The position numbers were made by a program, and so were the translations under genes. Below, piece by piece: positions 23,786 to 33,480 of a DNA stretch of 64,000 bases (position 1 is the first letter of the stretch; each line of letters starts with the position of its first letter). The notes below the pieces were generated by a model that saw only the letters and a program-made list of their open reading frames with translations, was not told the DNA's origin and did no database searches. Source of the stretch: Acanthococcus lagerstroemiae (lineage: Eukaryota; Arthropoda; Insecta; Hemiptera; Eriococcidae). Location of the stretch: contig CM063114.1 of assembly GCA_031841125.1 (NCBI GenBank), forward strand, positions 26,357,266-26,421,265, in the 5' to 3' direction.

Positions 23786-25640
23786 TGTTGCCAGAATGGC
23801 ATTTTCACTGCTAGATCTATCAAAATCTTGTACACAGCTGTTTTCTTTGTTGTTTTATCTCTATACACATTTGCTAACATCACCAAAATTTCAGCGCCCT
23901 TTTTTCGGACTCAACGAGAAATTTGATAACCGTTCTTTGTTCTTTCAACAATTCCAAAAACCGACGGCCTTAACTGTAGTTCTTGAAAACGATTCCTGAC
24001 TAGTTTGAGACGTTTGGAGACTTTTTAAGTCGCTTCCAAGCTTGCTCCAGAACCCTCGAAACTCATTTACACAGCGTAAGAAATATTTGCATTCTTCCTT
24101 CATTCTGGCTTTCGGCTTCTCTTCAAATCGAAAAAATTTTATTCGGTTTCTGATATCTGCTGCAGAAAGTTAGACTGTCGCATTCGCGATAAGCAAACGA
24201 GCATTAATCGTGTCGTCCTTATTTACATCGCAATGTAAACGATAAACATTTAATAATGATAGCCATCGTTTACGGAGTTAATTCTAGACGCCTGCGTACA
24301 CGCTTCCAGTATTCTGTCACCTGTCATGTACCCAAGATAGTGTGAAAAATTCCATTCCTGTAAAAGCACCTTACAACAACAGCATTTCAGTTATCATTAA
24401 CGCGACATTTACACTCATTATGCAAATTACCGTTTAACAAACGACAGAAAGAAAGAGAAAAATTTACATTACAGTAGTAAATACTCGCGATGATGCCAAT
24501 TAGTCGAAGTGTTTGATTTTTTTATTTTCCCCCGCCGTATAACACAATTTAATATTTATTTGAGCGCGGACGAGAAAAACAACGTTCGTTGGAAGGAGAA
24601 TATTAATAAAGCGACCGGGAAATGGTTATCGATTTTCCATCAGACATTTGTCGCGCATCTCAGTACTCGAGCGCAAAAAAAGAAAAGATGAGCAAAAGAA
24701 GATAGAGTTGTAGGATAAGCTTTACAAAATGATAATGAAACGAAAAGTAACCCGATCTCTTGATCAGTCGGCTCCAGATGACTATGCAACTGCCCGTGAA
24801 ACACAGCTGAGGTAAACATCGACTCTTTCGTTGAAATTCAAAATCCATCACGTTTCTAACACAATTTTATAGTCAAATTTAATGCTCGACTTCAATAAAG
24901 AAGTCGAGTTAGCATGTCGACATCGACTTTTAGATCGAATTATGCATCGATTTTGAGGCAGAATTCTATTCAAAAGTCGATGTTGATAGGGTAATTTGAC
25001 TTTCGCATCGCAATCGAGAATTGAATTTGACCAGCAAGTTGTGACAAAAAGGTGACGGATTTGATCGTGTCAACACTGATTTTGTGGGCGGCGTCTTTCA
25101 AAATAGATACTGTTGGCACATGATAGCCACATTATTATAGGCTTTAGAAATGAAGAAAAAATTCTTACTTGGCGTACATTTATTTGGTCCTAGATCAGCC
25201 TCGAATGGGTTACAGACCAGTTTCTTTGGAAGAATTTTAAAGAAAAAAATGTGACTTCTTACATAAAAAGTGACTTTAGTAACCAAATTTTTAAAAGTGA
25301 CCTAAGGTGACTTACGGTGACAAAAGGTGGAAAAAGTGACGAAGTAGCCGCCCTGATCTTCTCAGCTTGATGCTTTAATGAGTGCAATGGAGTTGGCCTT
25401 TGGGACTTCCAAATGTCCAAAAAACGCGGGAAAATTTCCATATTTTGATTGGAATCCCGTAGCGCCGAGTCACCCAAAGCAGGCACCATACGGACGGTGA
25501 AGCTGATCAAGGTGCCACAAATGCGACGCCATCATTCAGCTAATTCTAGGGGGAAAAGTGAAGTTCAACCATTATGGCATAAAAATTTATACAAATGAAT
25601 GACCATGGTTTGAATTAGCCTAAATTTTTCAGGTTATATG
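23786..25640. other. No gene recognised
   Basis: AT-rich. A small hairpin CTCGACTTC..GAAGTCGAG sits near 24883-24906. Repeated AAGTGAC words occur at 25260-25345. No ORF shows a domain. Confidence 0.4.
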
Positions 25641-27836
25641 CAGGGAGCGGACTTATATGAGTTAAAAAGAAGCGAAAATATGCACACATATATACGTTTA
25701 AAAAATCCAAAATATGCAAAATATGAGGTAACAATATGGGGCTCATTTTAAAGAGCGCAAAGAGCTGATGATTTGATGATAATTATAATAATGAAAGGAG
25801 AATAAAATCAATCAATCAAATCATTTATTGCATTTTATTGGTAAAAATTATAGTAAAACGATAGATACAATCATATGCGCTCTTAAGCTTTCAATTTTAA
25901 AATTTCGACGATGATCATCCAATATATTTTTGTAAATATTGAAACTCCTTTCAACGTCAACCAAAACTAATGGAGCGTATTTATATGATAGAAGTTGTTG
26001 TTGCTGAAATTTTTTCAATTCTTGAACGTCACCAGAATCGATTAATTTTACTATTCGAACACCAACGTGATACAACGAATCCAAATGGAGTGGTGTCTTG
26101 CGAATTAAATTTAGCGAAATTAGTAGCGGAAGAACTGCGCTTGGAGCGTTAGATAAAGACAACGTGATTTTTTCATTTTTTTCTCAACGCAAAAGTAAAC
26201 AAGCTACCTCGCGGATTGCGAGGTAGTAACAGGGTGTTTGCCATTGGGACTGTGCAAATTGTAGAAGCGCTAGTGTAGAATAGGTATTTTTTGATAAACA
26301 AACGGTGATTTGATGTCACTTACGTCTTCTTTTCCCCCGGGAACATAAAAGCTGATGACGCTACTCGCACATCATGGAAAGTTCGAGGCTTCAAACTGTG
26401 AAGCTACAGACTGCAATCACGCAGCAGACTTTGATCAGATCAATACAGAACATACTAGAATACATTTCCATTTTCCATTTAATTCATTCCAAGCAGCAAG
26501 CAGAAATTAAACACTCTACCTTTACAAGACAAATAAATTCAAAGGACATAAATCCAACAAATTTCAGATACACGAGTTTCAATGAATATGAACTAATAAC
26601 TGCTGATAACAATTCAAAGAGGGACAGGTACTTTGTTTTGATTCAAATAAACGAGGAATTTTACTTTGATTCAAATAAAGTTGTGTTCTTGCTTCAGAAA
26701 ACGCACATTAATGTGTTCTTACTTCTCATTACAATGTTTATAAGATGCAATGACATTAGCTCCACGCTCCACTTCTGGTCACACAACGCGTGAAATATTC
26801 GTGAACCGTTCGAATACGAGAAATCTTTCATTTCAAAAACAAAACGTGATCTGCCAATTATTTATTCACGTTTTTTGTTAATTCCGCTACACGATTATAA
26901 TAGAAGTTCAAATTCGTGGTTGAAGGCATGTTGACAGTTTCGGATGATTCCTTGTTCCTGATAACAAAAAAACAAAAGTAAATAGTCAAACAAGAAACAA
27001 AATATTTATGAAAGGCCTGAAATAGAATACCAAAATTACCACTTACTTTTGAAACTGCTAACATATTTATGAGACAACTCACATCGCATTATTCCTCGAA
27101 AAATTTCCTGATAAGAGTAGCACAGAATGTTGCATGTACTTGGTTCCATTCAAATGCATTATACGCTAATTCAACTGAGAACCCATTTCATACAAACAAA
27201 CAATACACTTACCTCTGCTAAATCCAGTTAATGTCTTCACTTTCTTTGAGGAAATAGTTCCTTTTGTAGAAAAGTACAAATCGTACAATACTGTCATGAG
27301 TAAAATACGAAATCACAAAATAAAACGTAAACAAGGTGCATTTGTAAATCATAAGCGCGGAGAGGATACATTCATAATAGTAAACCGACTTATCGATAGA
27401 TGGCCGCACGCAGCAGTTGACAGAGAAGGCAACTGAGCTAAAACTGAACTATGAGCTGTAAACAATTCAGTCGTATTTAAAGAGAAATGAAAATTCGATT
27501 GCAATAGGGTGTTTGCTTGCAGCGCTCCGCGCGGCAAACACCCCAAAAATCGGGAAAAGTGATTTTTTTTTTTACATTTTTAAGAAGGAAATAGCAAAAA
27601 CTACGGAAATATAAGCTAAAAATGAGAAAAATAAGGAAATATGCTCTGAAATAGTTGAATATGCGCTAAAAAACGGCCAAAATATGCAAAAATATGCTTT
27701 TATAGGTAAAATATGCAGAATATGCGGACACAAATATGGCTCATTTTGCTCAGAAAGATTTGAAACGTAAAAGTATCTTATACTGCGTCTTACTCAACAC
27801 AGACAAATACGTGATTTAATATAAATCCGCTCCCTG
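25641..27836 (-). mobile_element. Defective hAT transposon with CAGGGAGCGG ends
   Basis: The ends are CAGGGAGCGGACTTATAT at 25641 and ATATAAATCCGCTCCCTG at 27836, an inverted repeat of about 18 bases with few mismatches. Subterminal AAATATGCAAAATATG words lie inside both ends, as in many hAT elements. A C-terminal hAT transposase fragment lies on the minus strand at 25848-26162. The flanking 8-mers GTTATATG and AAAGGCTC do not match, so target duplication is not supported; the duplication may have decayed or one end been rearranged. Inside are a perfect hairpin CTACCTCGC/GCGAGGTAG at 26206-26228, and GGGTGTTTGCC (26232) paired with GGCAAACACCC (27533), possibly a nested element. ORF 26374-26793 shows no domain. 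Confidence 0.7.
25848..26162 (-). pseudogene. hAT transposase, C-terminal dimerisation-domain fragment
   Basis: hAT transposases are DDE enzymes with a C-terminal dimerisation domain inserted among helices of the catalytic core. This 104-codon frame contains YAPLVLVDVERSFNIYKNIL followed by DDHRR and an aliphatic tail. It fits the family's (V)ERxFSxYKxILsdxR signature, with Asn in the usual Ser position. The BED zinc finger and catalytic core, normally several hundred residues upstream, are missing, and the frame starts inside the domain. It lies just inside the left end of the hAT element at 25641, reading outward, which is the expected position for the gene's 3' end. A non-functional remnant. 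Confidence 0.75.
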
Positions 27837-28358
27837 AAAGGCTCCTACTCATCTGAAGGACTCCACCAGCAGGGCAAGACCTACAAATAGGTCTCACGCA
27901 TACATTAATATAGTTCTCTGAGTCGCTGATTTCAGTTTTGAGGTCATTTTGGTCGTATTTCCCACACCGGTGCACGGTGCAGGAAGGTGTCAGTCTTGGG
28001 GGGTGGGGAGTTAGTAGTCGCTACAGCATCTATAATTAATGGGGTAAAACACATTCTGAAAATGCTCTTTTTGACGTTGGGGAGTTCTACCCCTCTCCCC
28101 CATTTCTACGCTGGAGATTCGATTCCCCATCCAAAATGGTCCACGGGAGAAAGAGTGAAACTGCACATTCATCGCATGTTTTTCAATTTCCTTACACAGC
28201 CCGCCTCGACCGAAGATTCTCGACCCGACTGCGAAACCCTTTTGCTCTGCGCTGCTTTCCATCTCAGACTGCGAATCTCTGTGAATGCATTCCGAAGACA
28301 CGCCGAAGTTCGAAAACCGAAAATGCCGAACCAGCGCTAAACATTCGTAGAATTTGTG

Positions 28359-28397
<39 letters not shown>

Positions 28398-29320
28398 TGG
28401 AAAAGAGGAAAAGAAGAAAAAAACCGGCGAGGACCCCGAAGTCTGGGTTATGCGAACGATGCGGAAAATTCCTACGTTAGCTCCCGCAGCCACTCGAAGT
28501 CGTTAATTTCAACGCGTGTAGGACTCGTCGCCGTCTTTTGTATGTAATCCGAAAACTTGCAAAAGTGGTCCACGTTCCGACATCATCCTCTCTGGTGCAC
28601 CCGTTTCCCGGCGCGTTTATCAAAATTATTCGGATACTTCGCGCCCATGATCTTTCTCTCTCTGCTCTCTGCTCAAACTGCTAATACTCGCGTATAGCCT
28701 CGTGCACCACTATAGAGTTTGAAAACGCGCGCACGAAGGAGCATTTTCCGTCTTCTCTCTCTCTCTCTCTGTGTTTTGAAAATTAACCGTCTTAAAATGT
28801 AACATGAATTACGACCATGCCCATGTGCTTAAAAGCGTATATATGAACAAAAGTTATATGCCGGCTCTGTTTAGCACTGACTGGTGCTCTTTCGCGGCGC
28901 GGCGCGCCGCGTCGCCTCGTTTCGCGCTCGGCTTCAACACCTACTCCCGCGAGCGGCAGCGTCTGTTTTATTTTCCCATTTGTCTGTCTTCTGTAATTAA
29001 AGCACGTTTTAAACGTCTGTCTGGTTGCTGCATTGTTGACTTCTGTGTCGTCAACGGTGACATTGATTTCTATTATGTAACGATGGGCCGCGGGACGCGA
29101 GATGCGCTCCAAGTCCAGGGCGATTCCTCTGCTATACAGAACGAGTACAAGAAAGTTTTTCATTTATTGACAGCACAGCAGCGGCCAACTGACACGCTCG
29201 ACTGTATTTCCGCAGCCTGTAACGGAATTTTTCAGTTACAAACAGTACCGGAGTGATTTGGTTTCCACTACAAACGGACCGCCTTTGGTGCTGCAGGCCA
29301 GATTCCGTCGCAGTTGTAGG
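27837..29320. other. No gene recognised; CA microsatellite and GC-rich stretch
   Basis: A CA dinucleotide run lies at about 28364-28394 and a CT run near 28755-28771. At 28885-29260 the DNA is GC- and CpG-rich (GGCGCGGCGCGCCGCG near 28895) and both strands stay open for 120-150 codons. The predicted peptides have no domain and the open frames are explained by composition. It could be a CpG-rich regulatory region. Confidence 0.35.
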
Positions 29321-29322
29321 TA

Positions 29323-29650
29323 CGAGGTGTGACAATTACTCAGAAAGGTTAACTTTACAAAAACATATTCATCATGCAGGTACATCAAGTTTGTCCTCTT
29401 CAAAGTAGCCCCCCTCCCCCGGCTAAAATGCAAACTTATCCATGTTAGCGAACTCTTTCTTAGTGATAGCCGTCAGAACCGCCGTCGAATTTTTTTGGGT
29501 CTCCTCAACACATTCAAGAGGTGGAAAATTAAAGAGAGAGTCGCTTGGCGCCAAATCAGGCGAATGCGGCGGGTGCTCAATCACGTTGACCTGATTTTTG
29601 GCAAATAGTTTTATGATAATTTTTATTCTATAACTGTGGCATTCGGGCGG
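29323..29650 (-). pseudogene. Mariner element, 3' fragment with one TIR
   Basis: The minus-strand frame reads AKNQVNVIEHPPHSPDLAPS (29530-29610 region) then EETQKNSTAVLTAITKKEF, matching the mariner motif VxVIxHPPYSPDLAPxD and the following C-terminal helix. The catalytic-site Asp of this motif is preserved (SPDLAPSD), but the first two acidic residues and the DNA-binding half are absent. The plus-strand sequence TACGAGGTGTGACAATTACT at 29321 resembles a mariner terminal inverted repeat next to a TA target, and marks the 3' end. The 5' part of the element is lost. Related mariner sequence occurs at 29767-29916 and, inverted, at 33278-33480. Confidence 0.8.
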
Positions 29651-29766
29651 CGACATGAACTGGATTTTGAAGAAAATAAGTAAAGAGTATCTACTATCTA
29701 CACTGCCTGCAGATACATCGATACATGGATATATCATATGGCTACCGTATGCGTTTCACACATTCA

Positions 29767-30111
29767 GTCGACGCACAAAAGGAACGAATTCCTGGGAACG
29801 CATCCACAACATATGGTCCACATTATGGACGAACAACTTGTGATTGTCCCACCAAGACAGTGCCTCGGTGTACAAAATTTGCGACATTTTCACACGGATA
29901 TGTCTTATCGATGACGGTCAAACAAAATTGTGCGTCACGAACTGAGACCAATAACGACTCGGTGTTAGTCGTCCATTCTTGGTGTCAGTCGGCATTCTCC
30001 GGAGTTGGTCGGCGTTCTCCAATGTCAGTCGGAATTCTTCAGGGTTTGGTCGGCATGCTCTGTGTCAGTTGGTCGACACGTGACGCACAATTTTGTTTGA
30101 CGGCCAGCGAT
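29767..30111. repeat. Foldback: left arm, minisatellite spacer and start of right arm
   Basis: The left arm 29767-29939 and right arm 30079-30111 plus 33270-33400 are inverted copies. The innermost 23 bases (GTCAAACAAAATTGTGCGTC plus ACG, 29917-29939 with 30079-30101) are identical. Further out, GTACAAAATTTGCGACA and GTCTTATCG are shared, and still further out both arms resemble mariner coding DNA (RNVWS / HNIWS). The right arm is cut at 30111 by the insertion of the 30112-33269 element. The spacer 29945-30078 is a minisatellite of about six 20-21-base units such as GGTGTCAGTCGGCATTCTCC. Confidence 0.8.
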
Positions 30112-30199
30112 CAGGGGCGAAACTATAGGGGTGTGAGGGGTTGAAACACCCCCTCCAATAATTTGGCAGTCGGCAAATTTAGAAACTGTTCATTTGAAT

Positions 30200-32335
30200 T
30201 TTTCATTTTTTATGAATGTCTGTTTGTTTGTTTGTTTTTTTCTTCAATTAAAAAATATTTCGATTAAAAAATCGGCAAATTTATAATTTTCTAAACATTT
30301 TGTCAGCGAATTTTTAGTTGGAAAAAAAAAAAATTTGTCGGCAAATTTTTCTTCTCCACCTCCCCAATCTGAAATCAAATTTCGTTTCTGAAAATGGAGT
30401 ACTCCTGGACTCCTGTCAGAGACTAGTCAGTCAAAAGCCGAAGGTTTCAAGCTGAGTATCGAACGTTATCTGAAAGGTTAAAACAAAGCTGAAATATGGA
30501 AGACATTTCGAAAATCTGAAAGTCGGTAGCAAACGTTGAATTTCGAATTTCAATGACTATTCTGTTTTTGCTAGGTTCTCTGTTTGACTTAGAGCCTAAA
30601 ATTTGAGAAAGTTGAACATTTTATTAAATTCTAAAAGTTGAAAGCAAAAGACTTATTTTCTAGTGTCATAAACTGAATCCGATAGCAAATGTTCTATTAT
30701 AGTTCAATTTACGGGCTGTGGTCCTGGTGAATATAGGAGGGAAATTTAGTTTGAAACAAAAGTCAAAACTCCATGTGTTTTTCCCATGAAAACAAAAGGG
30801 AGCTTGTGGCACGGATTCCTCTAATCCAATTAACTTGAAACTTAGTAGTTATGATTCTATTGGAACCAACTTAAGAGATGAATCAGAGGAAATTCAGAAA
30901 GAAAGATCACCAAGAGTAAATAACGACTATCTTAATGTGTAAAGGAAAGTTGTGTGTTCCTCTCAAGTATTTCTAACATCCTTCCAGCTTACCCTCTCAG
31001 ATTAGGGTATGCTCATGTGCGCAAATTAAGTGCTTGGGGGATGAAAAATTGAAAACGAATAAAGTGGGATTTATTTTACGTATATTTTTGGGGGCTGTAA
31101 AAAAATTAGCACATATCGACCAGTCAGGTAAATCCGGCCTTGTTAGTGAATAAAAACACTGACCGTTAATTTTTATACAAACTGTAAAATGATAATCCTC
31201 ACACCCATTTCTATTCTAAAGTCCGATCGACGTGGGACAAACTGGGGTCTTCAAAAGGCAATTAGAGATGCTGAACTGAGGAATGCATTCACTCTCATTT
31301 TCCTCTTTTTTTTTCCTTTTTGCAAAGAATGAAGATGAGCCCATTCAGAATGAGAAAAGAATAAAATTTTTTTCCATAATTCGGCATCTCTGACGGCAAG
31401 GTCACGTTTTTTTTTTTCAGTAAAAAAAAAAATCCCTCCCATTAAGCAAGACTAGAGCTAAACTTGAAATTTTTTATGGAAAGATCACTGAAATAGGAGT
31501 TTTTGGGTGGTTAATTTTGAAAATTTCACCAGAAGATTCTTCTTTCAACTCTGAATTGACTTTCAGAGTCCTCAGTTCTTGGAAAATTGAGTAACGAATC
31601 AAAATACAAGCCGTTTTTCGTATCGCTGAATTCGAAAGCTTCAATGAGCTTTCTTATTAAACTGCGATTTGGGCCCCAAAATTCAAAATTGATTTTTATG
31701 AAATCGAATAATGAATTAGAATTTTCTGGGTTGCTGAATTCGAAAATTTCTTCAGATTCCTCTTGGATTCCCGATTTAGGATTCAAAAACCAAAACTGGT
31801 CTGCAGAAGTGATTAAAAGGGACGTCCCGGTAACCGAATCTAATATCGAAATAGGGAAGGGGAGAGGAGGGGTGGCCTGATTTGGAAATTCCATCAACGC
31901 GATAAATTTTCGATATTGACTTTCGGGTATATGCCCCAAACATCAAAATGAGAGTAGAAATTGAACGAACTTAATTTAATCTTTCAACATTTTCATAACC
32001 ATCAAATTACCAAAATTCAAATTGGAGGAAATATTTCCAAATTATCCAAGTATGAGTTATTATGAGGGGAACATTCAAGTCTTTAAAAATCAAAAACTAT
32101 GAAATTGAACCAGAATTAGGAATTACAATAGTCGTTGTTTCAATAGATTACTTGGGTTTTCAACGTCAATTAATTTTGGTCAATCTTTGGACTTCAAATG
32201 TTGGCTCGTAAAGATGTAAGCTTTAATTTTTTCTTCAACATTACACGCAAAAATTGCCATTTAATCATGATGAAGTCTAATCAAAGGTACAAGGGTCATT
32301 ACTAAATTTGTAACAGCCCCCCCTCACCTCAAATA
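30200..32335 (+). repeat. Large inverted repeat, copy 1 (partner 42785-44860)
   Basis: About 2.1 kb is matched in reverse orientation by 42785-44860, with identity that looks like roughly 90-95 percent and several small indels. Shared landmarks include GTCAGAGACTAGTC near 30416, TAGGGTATGCTCATGTGCGC near 31006, GAGATGCTGAACTGAGGAAT near 31265, the ORF block 31526-31939 and ACTTCAAATGTTGGCTCGTA near 32189. Both strands of the ORF block are open in both copies (100-137 codons), so openness alone does not show coding. The two copies lie 10.4 kb apart and enclose both pogo-type elements. Confidence 0.9.
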
Positions 32336-32722
32336 AGAAAATAGAAATAAAACAACTTTCACGTCGATAGTTTAGTTATTATTTATAAAATCATAAATAT
32401 GCTGCCTTGGAAAATTTTGCATTTGACGATTTAATCCTTTCTCAAGAGATTAGGATGTTTGTAATGATGAAAATGAATCAGCGATCTTTAGCATTTTCAA
32501 AAACAGTAAGTTAATTTGAATTGAAGATTGTAAGAACTCTCCACTTCAACAGTCGACTCGATTTGTAAAAACTAATTAGTGCTTGTCCGTTTCGATCTAT
32601 GGGGACTTTCAAGCTTGAATCAGATTCAAAATTTAGCGCTTGTTCGAATTCAACTACTCTTAAGGTCATTGTTATTGTCGATAGTCTATCCGCTTTGAGA
32701 TCCCATTCTGAGTTCTTGAGTT

Positions 32723-33030
32723 CAGGGACGTACCGAAGAGTTTTTCCTGAAGGAGAAGGGATGGGGTAAAAATTGTGAAAGTCCCCACTGACTCAATTCA
32801 AAATGCCCACGTATCAAAGCAAAAAAAAAAACCTTTTGACCTGTTGGATTTTTCCAACTGCCTCATTTCAAAATTCCCAAGTATCAATGCAAAAGAAGAA
32901 AAACTTTTTGACTTGTTGAGTTTTCCCAATCTCTCAACTCAATTCCCAAGTGTCAAAGCAAAAATAAGAATAACTTTTAACTTGTTAGATTTTTTCAACT
33001 CGCCTCACTGAAATGGTAAATTTTTCCGTT
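32723..33030 (+). mobile_element. hAT-type MITE, family A, copy 3 (right end lost)
   Basis: It begins CAGGGACGTACCGAAGAG and has reversed internal units relative to copies 1 and 2 (GTATCAAAGCAAAAA, CTTGTTRGATTTTYCCAACT, CTCAACTCAATTCCCAAGT). It should end with CGTCCCTG, but instead runs through a C-rich tract near 33030-33043 directly into an internal part of the CAGGGGCGAAACT end unit. The junction in matching C tracts suggests recombination or a deletion between two elements. Confidence 0.8.
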
Positions 33031-33277
33031 GCCCCCTGCCCCCAATAATTTTGCAGTTGGCAAATTTTGAAACTGTTCATTTGAATTTTTCACTGTCTAA
33101 GAACGTTTGTTTGTTCGTTTTTATTTTCAATTAAAAAATATTTTAATTAAAAAATCGAAAAAATTTTAAAAACTTTGTCGGCGAGTTTTTAGTTGAAAAA
33201 AAAAATAGTCGGCAAATTTTCCTTCTCCACCCCCCTCCCCCTCAAACTGAAAGTCGAGTTTCGTCTCTGCCAGCGAT

Positions 33278-33480
33278 AAGACGTACCTATTCGTGTCGCA
33301 AATTTTGTACTGGTGGAACAACCACAAGCTGTGCATCTATAATGCCGACCATACGTTGCGGATGTGTTCTCAGATGGTTTCCCGATTCATATCGAGATCA
33401 TCAGCAACATCTCTGATTTACAAATGGACATCAGATTCCCACTTTCCACGCGTCCACGTTAGAGGTCGTCTGCGTTAGCC
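33278..33480 (-). pseudogene. Mariner transposase, N-terminal fragment (with stops)
   Basis: The minus strand from about 33480 reads LTWTRGKWESDVHL, a stop, then IRDVADDLDMNRETI, a stop, then EHIRNVWS. This resembles the second helix-turn-helix and linker of mariner transposases, including the (V/I)REVADDLxxxxxTV pattern. Stops interrupt the frame. It forms the outer right arm of the foldback begun at 29767 and is displaced 3.16 kb from it by the hAT-type insertion. Confidence 0.65.

Larger units (their letters stand above)
30112..33269 (+). mobile_element. 3.16-kb composite hAT-type element (CAGGGGCGAAACT ends)
   Basis: The left end is CAGGGGCGAAACTATAGG and the right end GAGTTTCGTCTCTG. 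The outer bases are flanked by a perfect 8-bp target duplication CCAGCGAT (30104-30111 and 33270-33277), so these ends belong to one hAT-type insertion. It lies inside the right arm of the foldback, whose sequence resumes at 33270. The interior holds a left end unit (30112-30393), a 2.1-kb block also present inverted at 42785-44860, unique AT-rich DNA, a truncated family A MITE (32723-33030), and a second, 5'-truncated copy of the end unit (33040-33269). There is no transposase ORF. It may be a deletion derivative of a larger element, perhaps the one carrying the Cys-rich gene at 41-43 kb. Confidence 0.8.

Noticed and set aside
26232..27543. Separate transposon with GGGTGTTTGCC ends nested in the hAT element
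   Set aside because: The right end also pairs with a nearer GGGTGTTTGC at 27508 to form a local hairpin, and no target duplication is visible; kept only as a note.
28804..29256. 150-codon plus-strand ORF
   Set aside because: It lies in a GC-rich, stop-poor stretch that is also open on the minus strand; composition explains it and no motif is visible.
31526..31939. 137-codon ORF, with a similar ORF at 43176-43544
   Set aside because: Both are copies of one repeat and the opposite strand is equally open in both copies; similarity reflects the duplication, not protein conservation.
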